Shown here one piece after another: positions 8,501-15,478 of a stretch of DNA of 18,254 bases; positions within the stretch are counted from its first letter, which is position 1, and every line of letters starts with the position of its first letter. Position numbers and translations under genes: made by a program. The stretch spans positions 1-18,254 of the forward strand of contig CALATC010000249.1 of assembly GCA_937891475.1 (NCBI GenBank), in the 5' to 3' direction. The notes under the pieces were generated by a model. The model saw only the letters and a program-made list of their open reading frames with translations, had not been told where the DNA came from and searched no databases. Source of the stretch: an uncultured Granulicatella sp. GTDB lineage: Bacteria > Bacillota > Bacilli > Lactobacillales > Aerococcaceae.

Positions 8501-9914
8501 TAAAACACAGTACACCCACATCGCTTACGCTGACACGGTGTCTGGTAGTGGCTTTAGCCAAACCGACACTAATAAGGCGTTTATCGGTATGTACCAAGAT
8601 TTCAATGCTACGGATAGCCGTAACCCACAAGACTATCGCTGGTCTAAATGGAAAGGTAGCGATGGGCGTGACGGTATCCCAGGCAAGACTGGAGCAGACG
8701 GACGAACACCTTACGTCCACTTTGCCTACGCTGATAGTGCCGATGGTCGAACTGGCTTCAGTCTGACACAAGACGGCAATAAGCGATATTTAGGTGTATG
8801 TACTAACTTTGATAGAACGGATAGCACTAACCCCGCTGATTATTCTTGGAACGACATGACGGGTAGCGTGTCAGTCGGTGGTGAGAACTTAATTCGTAAC
8901 TCAGCATTCCCAGAAACGCTTGATAACTGGGGTTATTGGGAAGTTCCGCAGAAAAATGCTAACCTATCCATTTCAAGCCATGGGTTTTATTACAATGGCT
9001 CGAAACCATTATTCTTGCTACGAACGGCATCCGCGTCGCCGGCATCTACGCTGAGATTTCCAGTTAAACGCAATACCGTCTATTCATTTAACATCCAGAC
9101 GTTTGCCACTGGTAACATTAAGGGCGTAAACATCTATTTCCTTGGTCGTAAGTCGAATGAAACAGATAAAACATTCTCTAAGGTCGTTAACTTTAAATCA
9201 CACACTGGCTCGCCGTCAACCACACAGTTGGTTAAATGGCACCTCACTTTCAACACCGGTGAATGTGATGAAGGCTTTATCCGTATCGATAACACTGGTA
9301 CAATCAACGGCAGTCAGTCGTTGCTATTTTTCACCGAACTGGACTGCTACGAGGGTACCACTGACCGAGCGTGGCAAGCGTCACCGAAAGACCTAGCTAG
9401 TCAATTAGATGGCAAGGCTGATAGTGCGTTGACACAAAGCCAACTAAACCGATTGAATGAGATCAACTCAGTTATGAAAGCAGAAATCGAAGCAAAAGCA
9501 TCCCTTGATACGCTTAACCAATGGGTGAAAGCTTACCAAGATTTCGTGAATGCAAATAATACCAATCGAGCACAAGCCGAAAAAAAACTTGCGGATGCAA
9601 GCGCCCGTGTCGCAAAACTAGAGAACAACCTGAACGATATGTCAGAGCGTTGGAACTTTATCGACAGTTACATGGCATCTTCAAATGAGGGCCTTGTTAT
9701 TGGTGAAACAGATAACTCTAGTTCTATGTTATTCAACCCAAACGGTCGCATTTCAATGTTCTCAGCCGGTAATGAGGTGATGTATATCTCGCAAGGTGTT
9801 ATTCACATTGAAAATGGTATCTTCTCAAAAACTATCCAGATTGGTCGTTTTAGAGAAGAGCAAGATTTCATTAACCCAGACCGTAATGTAATTCGTTATG
9901 TAGGAGGTAAGTAA
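5553..9914 (+). CDS. Tail-associated protein (Tal) / collagen-like host-recognition protein
   Basis: This is the large tail-tip protein that follows Dit, probably the Tal plus antireceptor. Residues 1 to about 385 resemble the prophage endopeptidase tail / gp27-like hub family. A beta-rich domain follows at about 405-488, then Gly-X-Y collagen-like runs at about 490-521 and 924-984 with shorter ones between. Interspersed are four related modules of about 60 residues carrying GxYLWTKTxW-x-YTD. A galactose-binding or CBM-like domain beginning GGENLIRNSAF spans about 1104-1270. A coiled-coil region covers about 1283-1380, and the tail piece (MLFNPNGRISMFSAGNEV) is typical of streptococcal phage adhesion proteins. 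The start is ATG at 5553, overlapping the Dit stop as TAATG, with AAGGAG at 5536-5541. An earlier in-frame TTG at 5532 overlaps that site and is unlikely. Sugar binding is inferred from domain type. Confidence 0.9.
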   Translation: MQIWIHDKNMRKVCALNNNVPGMLPYSNSQWHTYLEYSTSTFDFTIPKIVNGKMHEDVAYINDQMYVSFFYDNTYHVFYVSQLVENDDSFQVTCNNTNLELAMESAQSRKADKPQNIAWYLKELDLLGNAGLEIGLNEIADKTRTITFDSQSGTKLEQLHSLMNQFDAEMVFRTELNRDGTLKKFVIDIYQQPDDHHHGIGKVRGDVILYYQNGLKGVQVASDKTQLFNAGYFVGQEGTNLESVEFEEKNERGQVEFYSRKGSPMVYAPLSMEKYPSTLKDSDTDRWTRKDFETEYKDVNALKGYAISTIKKYAYPLLTYTVDIQSSFIENYKDINLGDTVKIVNNNFRGGLTLEARVSEMVISFDMPLNNSVVFTNFRKLDNKPSGSLQQRIDEIVSKSLPYRVEITTTNGTVFKNGVGRSTVRPVLKQGDRTVNATWRFVIDGAIKYVGMTYDMVASQITQPTALTVSAWVDNKEVASEEVTFLNVSDGRNGVKGDKGDPGPAGPKGDRGNDGLPGKNGVGLKSTTITYGMSDSDTVMPTSWTSNPPILVKGKYLWTKTQWMYTDLSSETGYQKTYIPQNGSNGNDGLPGKDGVGLVNTTLRYAKSTDGVNKPSGVVVAALNDKYQPSNSKTDNLIMTGQRVRLEQGKTYILSAETNGNFTNQHVTTTSNNDATIWLVNPSLSTWAIISDSNTANGTRYTHNRPTGEYEIRINTYTTDNSIWVKNIVFEDGTWSPDIPTVNPGEYLWTRTTWFYSDGTNEQGFSVAKMGEQGPKGDRGNDGIPGKNGIGIRNTSVLYGLSASETVPPTAWYENPPALVKGQWFWTKTVWTYTDNTTETGYQKTYVARDGNDGNNGIAGKDGVGIRSTTITYAQGTSGTVAPTTGWTSQVPNVPAGQYLWTKTVWSYTDNTNETGYSVSKIGEQGPQGIKGDTGAKGDKGDAGPKGDRGLQGERGLTGPAGPQGLQGPKGDQGIPGVKGVDGKTQYTHIAYADTVSGSGFSQTDTNKAFIGMYQDFNATDSRNPQDYRWSKWKGSDGRDGIPGKTGADGRTPYVHFAYADSADGRTGFSLTQDGNKRYLGVCTNFDRTDSTNPADYSWNDMTGSVSVGGENLIRNSAFPETLDNWGYWEVPQKNANLSISSHGFYYNGSKPLFLLRTASASPASTLRFPVKRNTVYSFNIQTFATGNIKGVNIYFLGRKSNETDKTFSKVVNFKSHTGSPSTTQLVKWHLTFNTGECDEGFIRIDNTGTINGSQSLLFFTELDCYEGTTDRAWQASPKDLASQLDGKADSALTQSQLNRLNEINSVMKAEIEAKASLDTLNQWVKAYQDFVNANNTNRAQAEKKLADASARVAKLENNLNDMSERWNFIDSYMASSNEGLVIGETDNSSSMLFNPNGRISMFSAGNEVMYISQGVIHIENGIFSKTIQIGRFREEQDFINPDRNVIRYVGGK
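7020..7115 (+). repeat. Collagen-like Gly-X-Y run 1 in Tal
   Basis: The codons encode GVKGDKGDPGPAGPKGDRG and flanking triplets, with Gly at every third position. In phage fibres such runs form trimeric triple-helical shafts and are hot spots for recombination and length change. A sister run lies at 8322-8502. Confidence 0.9.
7113..8319 (+). repeat. Four related ~60-residue modules with YLWTKT motif, one interrupted
   Basis: Module starts are 7113, 7335, 7917 and 8139, each opening with G(V/I)G(L/I) and carrying xxYLWTKTxWxYTD followed by ETGY or a variant. Modules 1, 3 and 4 are about 60 residues and end in short Gly-X-Y runs. In module 2 the halves (7335-7397 and about 7752-7863) add up to the same length once an insert of about 118 residues is removed. 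They probably act as rigid spacers along the fibre. Confidence 0.85.
7398..7751 (+). other. Inserted beta-rich domain within Tal module 2
   Basis: About 118 residues starting SGVVVAALNDKYQPS and ending NIVFEDG interrupt a repeat module that is intact elsewhere in the same protein. The sequence has the look of a galactose-binding or CBM-like beta sandwich (RLEQGKTYILSAETNG, then EYEIRINTY). Function is inferred as an extra glycan-contact site carried part-way along the fibre. Confidence 0.6.
8322..8502 (+). repeat. Collagen-like Gly-X-Y run 2 in Tal (longest)
   Basis: Around 60 residues of nearly unbroken Gly-X-Y triplets (GEQGPQGIKGDTGAKGDKGD and onward) sit before the distal modules, at residues 924-984. 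They are expected to form a trimeric shaft. Confidence 0.9.
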
Positions 9915-9915
9915 G

Positions 9916-11943
9916 ATGGCAGAATATTGGTCGCAGGAAGAACGGGGCTACCGTGTTCGAATGACGATTGACCAAGTCAGTCAGAATGTCGAAGCTAATA
10001 CCAGCACTATTCGTGTTCGGTTGACTTTATTTAACCGTGAAAAAACGTTCACGCATATTTGGTGTAAGTGGTATATCGACGCTTTTGGTCAATACATTGG
10101 TGACATGGGCTTTGCTGACATGCCACAACAGAACTCACAAGTTCAATTTATTGATAAGACTATTACCGTCGAGCACAAGAGCGGAAACAATGTCTTTGGC
10201 TCGATTGCTTACTTCCATAGCTATGGTAATGGTTCTGGACCTCAAGACTTAACCGTTGGTCCGTATACCATCACTTTGGACCCGATAGCCAATGCCAGCC
10301 TCTTAACCATACCTAGTAATATCACGCTAGGTGATAGCGTTAATTTCTCTATCACGAAAAAAGTTTTATCAGCCAGGCACACACTTAGGTATTCATGGTA
10401 TGGGCACAATGATACGATAATTGAGAACGTTGATACATCATATAGATGGACGATTCCGGAAAGTTTTGCCAACGACATTCCTAATGGTCCGTCTGGTTGG
10501 GGAACTATTTTTCTAGATACTTACGTTGGCGGGAAACTGATTAACACGCAATCAAAAACATTTACTGCCGGTTTATCGTTGAATAGAGTTAAGCCTTCGT
10601 TTTCTAAAATTGCGTTAGCCGATGCCAATGAGTTAACAAGGAATATCACTCAATCGGATAGGTATTTCGTTTCCGTGCTATCAAAAATCAATGCACGTTT
10701 CGATAACGTTCAAGCAAAATACGGAGCATCTATCACGGGCTACTTTATGGAAATTGTTGGGAATAATAACACGATTTCTGCACCTAGCGGAACTTTTCGT
10801 GAAATATCCGTTAACAAAGATACACAATTTACGTTAAGAGGATACATTGAAGATAGTCGAGGGATTAGATCTGACCCTTATGAAACGACCATCACTGTTT
10901 TAAATTACTTTAGTCCAACGTTAAGGTTTGAAGTGACCCGAAGCGGTGCAACCAATAGCACGTTGACCATCAAGCGTTTTGCCAAAGTGGCACCGTTAAT
11001 GGTTGACGGTGTTCAGAAAAACCCAATGAAACTAACGTTCACCACTCGAAACGTCGATTCCGATACAGAAACTATCGACAATGGTGGAGCTGGTGGTAAC
11101 TGGTCGCAGATTTCTGAATTTAACGCATCAAACGCAAACCTTGGTAATTCATACCCAGCCGATACATCCTATATCGTGGTTGGTAAGCTGGAAGATAAGT
11201 TCACTAGTGTATCGTTCCAAGCTACAGTCACGGGTGACAGAATCGTGATGTCTTACGACAAAGAGGGCATCGGTATCAATAAATATCGAGAAAAAGGGGC
11301 GTTGGATGTTGACGGCTTGATTTACTCAAACCGCAAACAGATTCAGCACCACAAACTGACTGAGCCAAACGGAACAGCCATCGATAACAAAGTAGCTAAT
11401 TTAAACGACTATAGAACCACTGGTTTCTATTCTATTTTAGGGAATTACAAAAATCATCCAGCTTTGGGCGAGGGTGCTTATTTGGAAGTCGTGGAAAGTT
11501 TATCCGGATATCACCAAACGCTAACGACTGTATCTGGTCGGATGTTTAAACGGACAGTGACCAATAATTCCAATGGCTCGTGGATTGAGTACACGCCTAA
11601 GCCAGAGAAACCGGAACCAGCGATTGTTAAGAAGCAAACTGACTTAGGATGGGATGTCAAACTAAACCTTGTAAAAAAAGGTAGCGTGGTTACGGCAAGC
11701 CTCGTTCGAGACGTTCATAAAGTTGAAGGAAATCTTGAATATGCGTCTTTAACAGAAAAAATTCCAGATGGTTTTAAACCATCAACACAAGTTCATTTGA
11801 TCGCTAACAAAAATAGCAGTTCTAAATTCATCGGTTCCGCAGTCTGGCACTTATCACCAGACGGCAGTGTTAATTTAACTAACCAACTTGCCGATTCAGC
11901 CGTTTACACCGGCACAGTCACATATCTAACAGAGGATAATTAA
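9916..11943 (+). CDS. DUF859-type phage minor structural protein, probable baseplate adhesion component
   Basis: The 675-residue protein matches the DUF859 minor structural family found after the antireceptor gene in streptococcal siphophages. It is beta-rich throughout. The N-terminal part (MAEYWSQEERGYRVRMTIDQ) is the usual family opening. The segment SYDKEGIGINKYREKGALDVDG near residues 445-467 is typical of the junction to a receptor-facing tip. Residues about 490-560 (LNDYRTTGFYSI, QTLTTVSGRMFKR) resemble the pyocin-knob domain of tail fibres. The last 110 residues look like a beta-sandwich head. AGGAGG at 9902-9907 lies 8 bases before the ATG, and the gap to the preceding stop is one base. 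A role in host binding is inferred from position and domain types. Confidence 0.85.
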   Translation: MAEYWSQEERGYRVRMTIDQVSQNVEANTSTIRVRLTLFNREKTFTHIWCKWYIDAFGQYIGDMGFADMPQQNSQVQFIDKTITVEHKSGNNVFGSIAYFHSYGNGSGPQDLTVGPYTITLDPIANASLLTIPSNITLGDSVNFSITKKVLSARHTLRYSWYGHNDTIIENVDTSYRWTIPESFANDIPNGPSGWGTIFLDTYVGGKLINTQSKTFTAGLSLNRVKPSFSKIALADANELTRNITQSDRYFVSVLSKINARFDNVQAKYGASITGYFMEIVGNNNTISAPSGTFREISVNKDTQFTLRGYIEDSRGIRSDPYETTITVLNYFSPTLRFEVTRSGATNSTLTIKRFAKVAPLMVDGVQKNPMKLTFTTRNVDSDTETIDNGGAGGNWSQISEFNASNANLGNSYPADTSYIVVGKLEDKFTSVSFQATVTGDRIVMSYDKEGIGINKYREKGALDVDGLIYSNRKQIQHHKLTEPNGTAIDNKVANLNDYRTTGFYSILGNYKNHPALGEGAYLEVVESLSGYHQTLTTVSGRMFKRTVTNNSNGSWIEYTPKPEKPEPAIVKKQTDLGWDVKLNLVKKGSVVTASLVRDVHKVEGNLEYASLTEKIPDGFKPSTQVHLIANKNSSSKFIGSAVWHLSPDGSVNLTNQLADSAVYTGTVTYLTEDN

Positions 11944-11960
11944 GAAAGGAAAATAATATC

Positions 11961-12212
11961 ATGTCACTTAAAATTACAAAACAACGCACAATCAATGCAG
12001 AATTTAATGTTGAAGAAGAAGGAGCTACAATCCTTGTGAAACAAACATTCATCAGCGTAGATTCCAATGCAGTTTCTACAGTTCAAGAGAATTTACTTAA
12101 CGCCGAACTCTACGCTAAACATCGTCAAGAAATGCGTACAGACGAACGTGCTCTACGTGAGTTGCGTTATAAAGTAGAAGATGAGATTTTGGCTGATACT
12201 ACACAGGCTTGA
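11961..12212 (+). CDS. Small phage protein of unknown function between adhesion and lysis genes
   Basis: This 83-residue protein is highly charged. It has a beta-type N-terminal half (MSLKITKQRTINAEFNVEEE) and a helical C-terminal half (AELYAKHRQEMRTDERALRE). There is no signal peptide or membrane segment. A GAAAGGA ribosome site at 11944-11950 precedes the ATG. Small proteins of this kind commonly fill this slot in streptococcal phages, but I do not recognise a function. Confidence 0.8.
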   Translation: MSLKITKQRTINAEFNVEEEGATILVKQTFISVDSNAVSTVQENLLNAELYAKHRQEMRTDERALRELRYKVEDEILADTTQA

Positions 12213-12256
12213 TGCGTTAAAAATGGGGGTTAAATAAATATTTTAAGGAGTGTTAA

Positions 12257-12676
12257 ATGCACAAACCGGACGGCATTTTTGGCGTGTTTGAAGTCGTCAA
12301 AGATTTCTATGAGCATGGCATAGACGAACACCTTTGGGTGTTTCTACTCATGCTTGTTATCGTTGCTGATATCGTTTTGGGCGTGTCAAGGTCATGGGCT
12401 TTCCACGAATTTTCGAGCCGTAGGTTTCGGAAAGGGTTGGTTAGCCACACGGCTATGTTGATTATCGTAACAGTGTCCTATCCGTTTATGGTTTTTATGA
12501 ATCTAGGCGGTGCTATGGATGCCTTTATCTTCGCCATGTTATCAGCATACGGGGCTAGCATTTTAGCTAGCTTATCGGCTCTAGGGGTTGAAATTCCCTT
12601 TATTGACAGATTTGTCAAGAAAAATATTGATAAGGATAAATTTAACTTAATTGAGGAGGAAGAAGAAAATGATTAA
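12257..12676 (+). CDS. Phage holin, Holin_4_1 / toxin-secretion type
   Basis: This 139-residue membrane protein has three hydrophobic segments, at about residues 25-45 (WVFLLMLVIVADIVLGV), 62-81 (AMLIIVTVSYPFMVF) and 86-111. A basic loop (SSRRFRKGL) lies between the first two, as in the Holin_4_1 family. Holins form lesions in the inner membrane that let the endolysin reach the cell wall and set lysis timing. AAGGAG at 12244-12249 precedes the ATG. The acidic C-terminus (LIEEEEEND) is encoded by a purine-rich run that also serves as the ribosome site of the next gene, which it overlaps by 8 bases. Confidence 0.88.
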   Translation: MHKPDGIFGVFEVVKDFYEHGIDEHLWVFLLMLVIVADIVLGVSRSWAFHEFSSRRFRKGLVSHTAMLIIVTVSYPFMVFMNLGGAMDAFIFAMLSAYGASILASLSALGVEIPFIDRFVKKNIDKDKFNLIEEEEEND

Positions 12677-12899
12677 TTTTAAACTACGTTTGCAAAACAA
12701 AGCTACTCTTGTAGCTCTTATCTCAGCAGTATTTCTCATGTTGCAACAATTCGGATTGAATATCCCTAGCAACATTCAAGAGGGTGTCAATACATTCGTT
12801 GTGATCTTGGTTATTCTTGGAATTGTTACTGACCCAACTACAAAGGGCGTTGCAGATAGTGAACGTGCATTGAAATACAACGAACCTCGTGAGGACTAG
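12669..12899 (+). CDS. Phage holin, phi LC3 family
   Basis: The 76-residue protein has hydrophobic segments at about residues 13-31 and 42-58. It ends with the pattern VTDPTTKGVADSERALKYNEP, which is characteristic of the phi LC3 holin family. The start is ATG at 12669, with GAGGAGGA at 12653-12660 eight bases upstream. An upstream in-frame start at 12651 overlaps the ribosome site and would add an unnatural basic MRRKKK. Two consecutive holin genes are common in streptococcal phages. They may work together or antagonise each other in timing pore formation. Confidence 0.88.
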   Translation: MINFKLRLQNKATLVALISAVFLMLQQFGLNIPSNIQEGVNTFVVILVILGIVTDPTTKGVADSERALKYNEPRED

Positions 12900-12902
12900 C
12901 TT

Positions 12903-13352
12903 ATGTCTAGACTCATGACCTCTATCAATCAAACGGAAGGCGGTGATGTCCTCAAAAGTGGGGATGTTACTTCCGTCTTTGGTTTTGAAATTTTAGGGGC
13001 TGATGGGAAACGCAAGGAGCTATCCGGCACTGGTAAGCTCACGCTGTCAAATGACGAAACCGTGGCATTGTATCAAGATGTTACCGTTGAGAATGGGGTG
13101 TTCTCATTCTCAATGGGGAACGTAGTTGCTACTGGCACTTACTACCTTGAAATTAAATTAGATGGGCATATTTTTCCATCTAACAATTTTAAGGTCAAAG
13201 TGAAGAGCTCACTGAATGCGGACAGCGCTATTCCATCGGACAAGAGCCCTAAATTAAAACTACTAGCGGATGAATTGCGAGATTCTGGTTTAATCACTGG
13301 CAGTGATACCACGGAAGACCTCGTTAACATCTACAATCTAGCTAAAATTTGA
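12903..13352 (+). CDS. BppU-N-like small structural protein in the lysis cassette
   Basis: The 149-residue protein has an N-terminal domain of about 100 residues with the pattern of baseplate upper protein (BppU) N-termini. This is an INQTEGGDVLKSGDVTSVFGF opening with one strand pair, ADGKRKELSGTGKLTLSND, then GTYYLEIKLDG and FPSNNFKVKVKSS. The C-terminal 45 residues are helical and end EDLVNIYNLAKI, a motif echoed at the C-terminus of the next gene. No signal peptide or membrane segment is present, so it is unlikely to be a lysis protein. GAGGA at 12891-12895 lies 7 bases before the ATG. A virion role is inferred from the domain pattern alone. Confidence 0.7.
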   Translation: MSRLMTSINQTEGGDVLKSGDVTSVFGFEILGADGKRKELSGTGKLTLSNDETVALYQDVTVENGVFSFSMGNVVATGTYYLEIKLDGHIFPSNNFKVKVKSSLNADSAIPSDKSPKLKLLADELRDSGLITGSDTTEDLVNIYNLAKI

Positions 13353-13364
13353 AAGGAAAATTAA

Positions 13365-13685
13365 ATGAGTAAATTACATGATTTTGCCCAAGCCGTTGGT
13401 GCTGATATCAAAGAAATCAAAACAACCCTAGCAGGCAAAGCCGATAAGAGTTCGGAAGGTGTGACAGAAGAACGCTTGACTCAAGCTATCACGCAAGCTA
13501 AAGCTGACATCATTGGTAATGCACCAGAGGAACTTGATACACTCAAAGAAATCGCTGATAAAATCAGTGCAGCGGGTGGTAATACCGACAGTGGGATCAT
13601 CAGTAAAATGACCGAGCTTGGTACTCGTATTGATACCATCGAACAAGAAGACCTTGTGAGCGTATATACTGCAGCGAAAGCGTGA
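13365..13685 (+). CDS. Small fibre-like protein, N-terminal motif shared with the next gene
   Basis: This 106-residue protein opens with MSKLHDFAQAVGADIKEIK, matching 16 of 19 positions of the next gene's start. The middle (LTQAITQAKADIIGNAPEEL, then DTLKEIADKI) is the helical pattern often seen in phage head-fibre and tail-fibre proteins. It ends EDLVSVYTAAKA, close to the end of the preceding gene. An AAAGGAAA ribosome site lies just before the ATG. No membrane segment is present. Probably a minor virion protein, though the precise role is unknown. Confidence 0.7.
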   Translation: MSKLHDFAQAVGADIKEIKTTLAGKADKSSEGVTEERLTQAITQAKADIIGNAPEELDTLKEIADKISAAGGNTDSGIISKMTELGTRIDTIEQEDLVSVYTAAKA

Positions 13686-13689
13686 GCCT

Positions 13690-13953
13690 ATGAGTAAGTT
13701 CACAGAATTTGCTCAAGCTGTAGGGGCGGATATCAAGGAAATTAAAGATAAACAATCTTCATCGTTGACTGTCAGCCAAGCGTACGGTTTATTTCCAACA
13801 TATAATAACTTTTTCCTACAAGTTATGGAACAAAATAAATGGGCGGCAGACCCACTTGTAACAAAATCACAATTACCTACAAGCGAAATTGACGCTTTAA
13901 AACAGAAGGTCGAAGAGTTGGAGAGAACTATCTCGGAGATTAAACAGAAATAA
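13690..13953 (+). CDS. Small coiled-coil protein sharing the MSK-FAQAVGADIKEIK start
   Basis: The 87-residue protein begins MSKFTEFAQAVGADIKEIK, the same cassette as the preceding gene. It continues with an unrelated middle (QAYGLFPTYNNFFLQVMEQ) and ends in a heptad-like helix (IDALKQKVEELERTISEIKQ) that should form a coiled coil. The ATG lies 4 bases after the previous stop and has no good ribosome site, so translation is probably coupled. No membrane segments are seen. The shared N-terminus suggests both proteins dock onto the same partner. Function unknown. Confidence 0.7.
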   Translation: MSKFTEFAQAVGADIKEIKDKQSSSLTVSQAYGLFPTYNNFFLQVMEQNKWAADPLVTKSQLPTSEIDALKQKVEELERTISEIKQK

Positions 13954-13970
13954 TTTGAGAAAGGAGACCT

Positions 13971-15356
13971 ATGACATCTAAAACACAGTTATTAAACACT
14001 CTTGAGAGCCTAGTCAATCAACGTGTCACTGTTCCTACTAACCCTTATGGCGGGCAGTGTATCAGCTTGATTGACTACGTTTTACAATATGCGGGTTTAT
14101 TTAATCTTGATTTCAGCTACTTAAATGCGATTGATGGATTAAGTAGAGCAGAAAGCCAAGGGCTTAAGGTAACACGATTTAACGGATCTAACAATCCGCC
14201 AGTAGGCAGTGTTTGGGTAACTAACTGTTTGCCGTATCATCAATTCGGGCACATTGGTTTTGTGGTCGCAGAAAACCCAGACGGTACAGTTACTACAGTC
14301 GAACAGAATATCGACGGTAACGCTGACTGTCTCTATAATGGTGGTTGGACACGCAAAGTAACCCGCAACCTCGATAGTGCTGGTAAATTCAGTTATATTG
14401 ACTGGAGTGCACCAAGTCAACAAATGGTTGGTTGGTTTGAATTACCATTTGACGGCATGACTGAAAACGCCTATTTTATCGATGTATCAGCGTATCAACC
14501 GGGTGACTTGACTAGTATCTGTAGTGCCAGTGGTACTAACAATACAGTTATCAAAGTAACCGAGGGCGTGGGCTGGGTTAGTCCAGTGGCTACTCAACAA
14601 ACAAACACAAGTAATTGTATCGCTTACTACCACTTTGCACGTTTCGGTGGCGATGTTGCAACAGCACAAGCTGAAGCTAACTATTTCATCAGCAACTTGC
14701 CATCACATCCACGCTATCTTGTGTGCGACTATGAGGATGGGGCTAGTGGTGATAAACAAGCGAATACTAATGCAGTATTGGCATTTATGGATGTTTGTAA
14801 GGCGAATGGTTTTGAGCCTATCTATTACAGTTACAAGCCTTACACATTGGCTAATGTGTATGTAGATCAAATAACTGCTAGATACCCTAATAGTCTATGG
14901 ATTGCAGCGTATCCAGATTACGAGGTACGCCCAGAGCCTTATTGGGGTGTGTATCCAAATATGGAACATACACGCTGGTGGCAGTTTACATCAACCGGCC
15001 TAGCTGGTGGATTGGATAAGAATGTCGTCATCATTAATGACGGCGATAGTTTAGTAAATCAGAAAGAGGAAGAAGAAAATATGGATTATGTAGTACGTAG
15101 CGAAAGCGGAAGTCAAGGATATGTTGGTGTAGTTAACGGCCGTGTATTCGGTATTGGTTCAATGGGTACAGTAGACGCTCTACGTTCAGCGGGTGCCAAA
15201 CACTTGACCTTGCCAGACGATGATTTTGACCGCTTCTTGAATAGCCAATCAAACGACACGGCAGCAGTATCTAAAGCAATCAGTGAAGCTAGCGCATCAG
15301 TGGTTAAAGCGATTGAAGAACGTGCACAAGCAACACAAGGTCAAACTGGTGTATAA
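13971..15356 (+). CDS. Endolysin: CHAP + glycoside hydrolase 25 + C-terminal wall-binding domain
   Basis: This 461-residue two-enzyme lysin degrades peptidoglycan at the end of the lytic cycle. An N-terminal CHAP domain (residues about 15-150) has Cys30 in GGQCISLIDYV and His94 in GHIGFVV. A GH25 muramidase domain follows (about 167-355) with Asp171 in FIDVSAYQ and the D253-Y-E255 acid pair. The C-terminal 91 residues (about 371-461: SQGYVGVVNGRVFGIGSMG) resemble the wall-binding tail of streptococcal phage lysins. There is no signal peptide, in line with holin-dependent export. AAGGAG at 13961-13966 precedes the ATG by only 4 bases. An in-frame ATG with its own ribosome site sits at the last domain boundary. 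Terminators follow the gene. Confidence 0.92.
   Translation: MTSKTQLLNTLESLVNQRVTVPTNPYGGQCISLIDYVLQYAGLFNLDFSYLNAIDGLSRAESQGLKVTRFNGSNNPPVGSVWVTNCLPYHQFGHIGFVVAENPDGTVTTVEQNIDGNADCLYNGGWTRKVTRNLDSAGKFSYIDWSAPSQQMVGWFELPFDGMTENAYFIDVSAYQPGDLTSICSASGTNNTVIKVTEGVGWVSPVATQQTNTSNCIAYYHFARFGGDVATAQAEANYFISNLPSHPRYLVCDYEDGASGDKQANTNAVLAFMDVCKANGFEPIYYSYKPYTLANVYVDQITARYPNSLWIAAYPDYEVRPEPYWGVYPNMEHTRWWQFTSTGLAGGLDKNVVIINDGDSLVNQKEEEENMDYVVRSESGSQGYVGVVNGRVFGIGSMGTVDALRSAGAKHLTLPDDDFDRFLNSQSNDTAAVSKAISEASASVVKAIEERAQATQGQTGV
15065..15083 (+). promoter_or_regulatory. Candidate internal ribosome site and start within the endolysin gene
   Basis: The purine-rich run AGAGGAAGAAGAAAAT immediately precedes an in-frame ATG at 15081 (Met371), exactly at the boundary between the GH25 and C-terminal domains. 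Initiation there would make a free 91-residue wall-binding subunit. Internal starts of this type are known for other Gram-positive phage lysins, for example enterococcal Lys170. Use of the site here is inferred. Confidence 0.55.
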
Positions 15357-15390
15357 TTAAATAAAAGAACCACGAAAACTAAAAAACGAA

Positions 15391-15446
15391 AAGGAGTATA
15401 TCACCTCCCGACAGACCACAGTTCGGACATCATGGTGGTAGTGGTC
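15391..15446 (+). other. Possible structured RNA leader to the post-lysin terminator
   Basis: A strong AAGGAG (15391-15396) has no start codon at a workable distance. Instead GGAG (15393-15396) can pair with CTCC (15405-15408). GACCAC (15414-15419) can pair with GTGGTC (15441-15446), just before the terminator hairpin at 15449. The result would be three successive stems at the 3' end of the late transcript. No protein is supported here. Confidence 0.35.
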
Positions 15447-15448
15447 GA

Positions 15449-15477
15449 AGCCTCAGCATTTTGTTGGGGCTTTTTTT
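15449..15477 (+). terminator. Rho-independent terminator of the late/lysis operon
   Basis: AGCCTCAG (15449-15456) pairs with TTGGGGCT (15464-15471) through an 8-bp stem with two G-U pairs, followed by a run of seven T. It lies about 90 bases after the endolysin stop. Confidence 0.85.
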
Positions 15478-15478
15478 G

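Noticed and set aside
7020..8703. CRISPR-like or DNA-level tandem repeat array
   Set aside because: The repeats are protein-level Gly-X-Y and module repeats in frame, without conserved DNA repeats or spacers of uniform length.
8482..8771. Overlapping frames on both strands inside Tal, considered as nested genes or a diversity-generating template
   Set aside because: No ribosome sites, no reverse transcriptase and no template/variable repeat pair in the window.
12651..12668. Earlier start for the second holin
   Set aside because: It overlaps the GAGGAGGA ribosome site; ATG at 12669 is correctly spaced.
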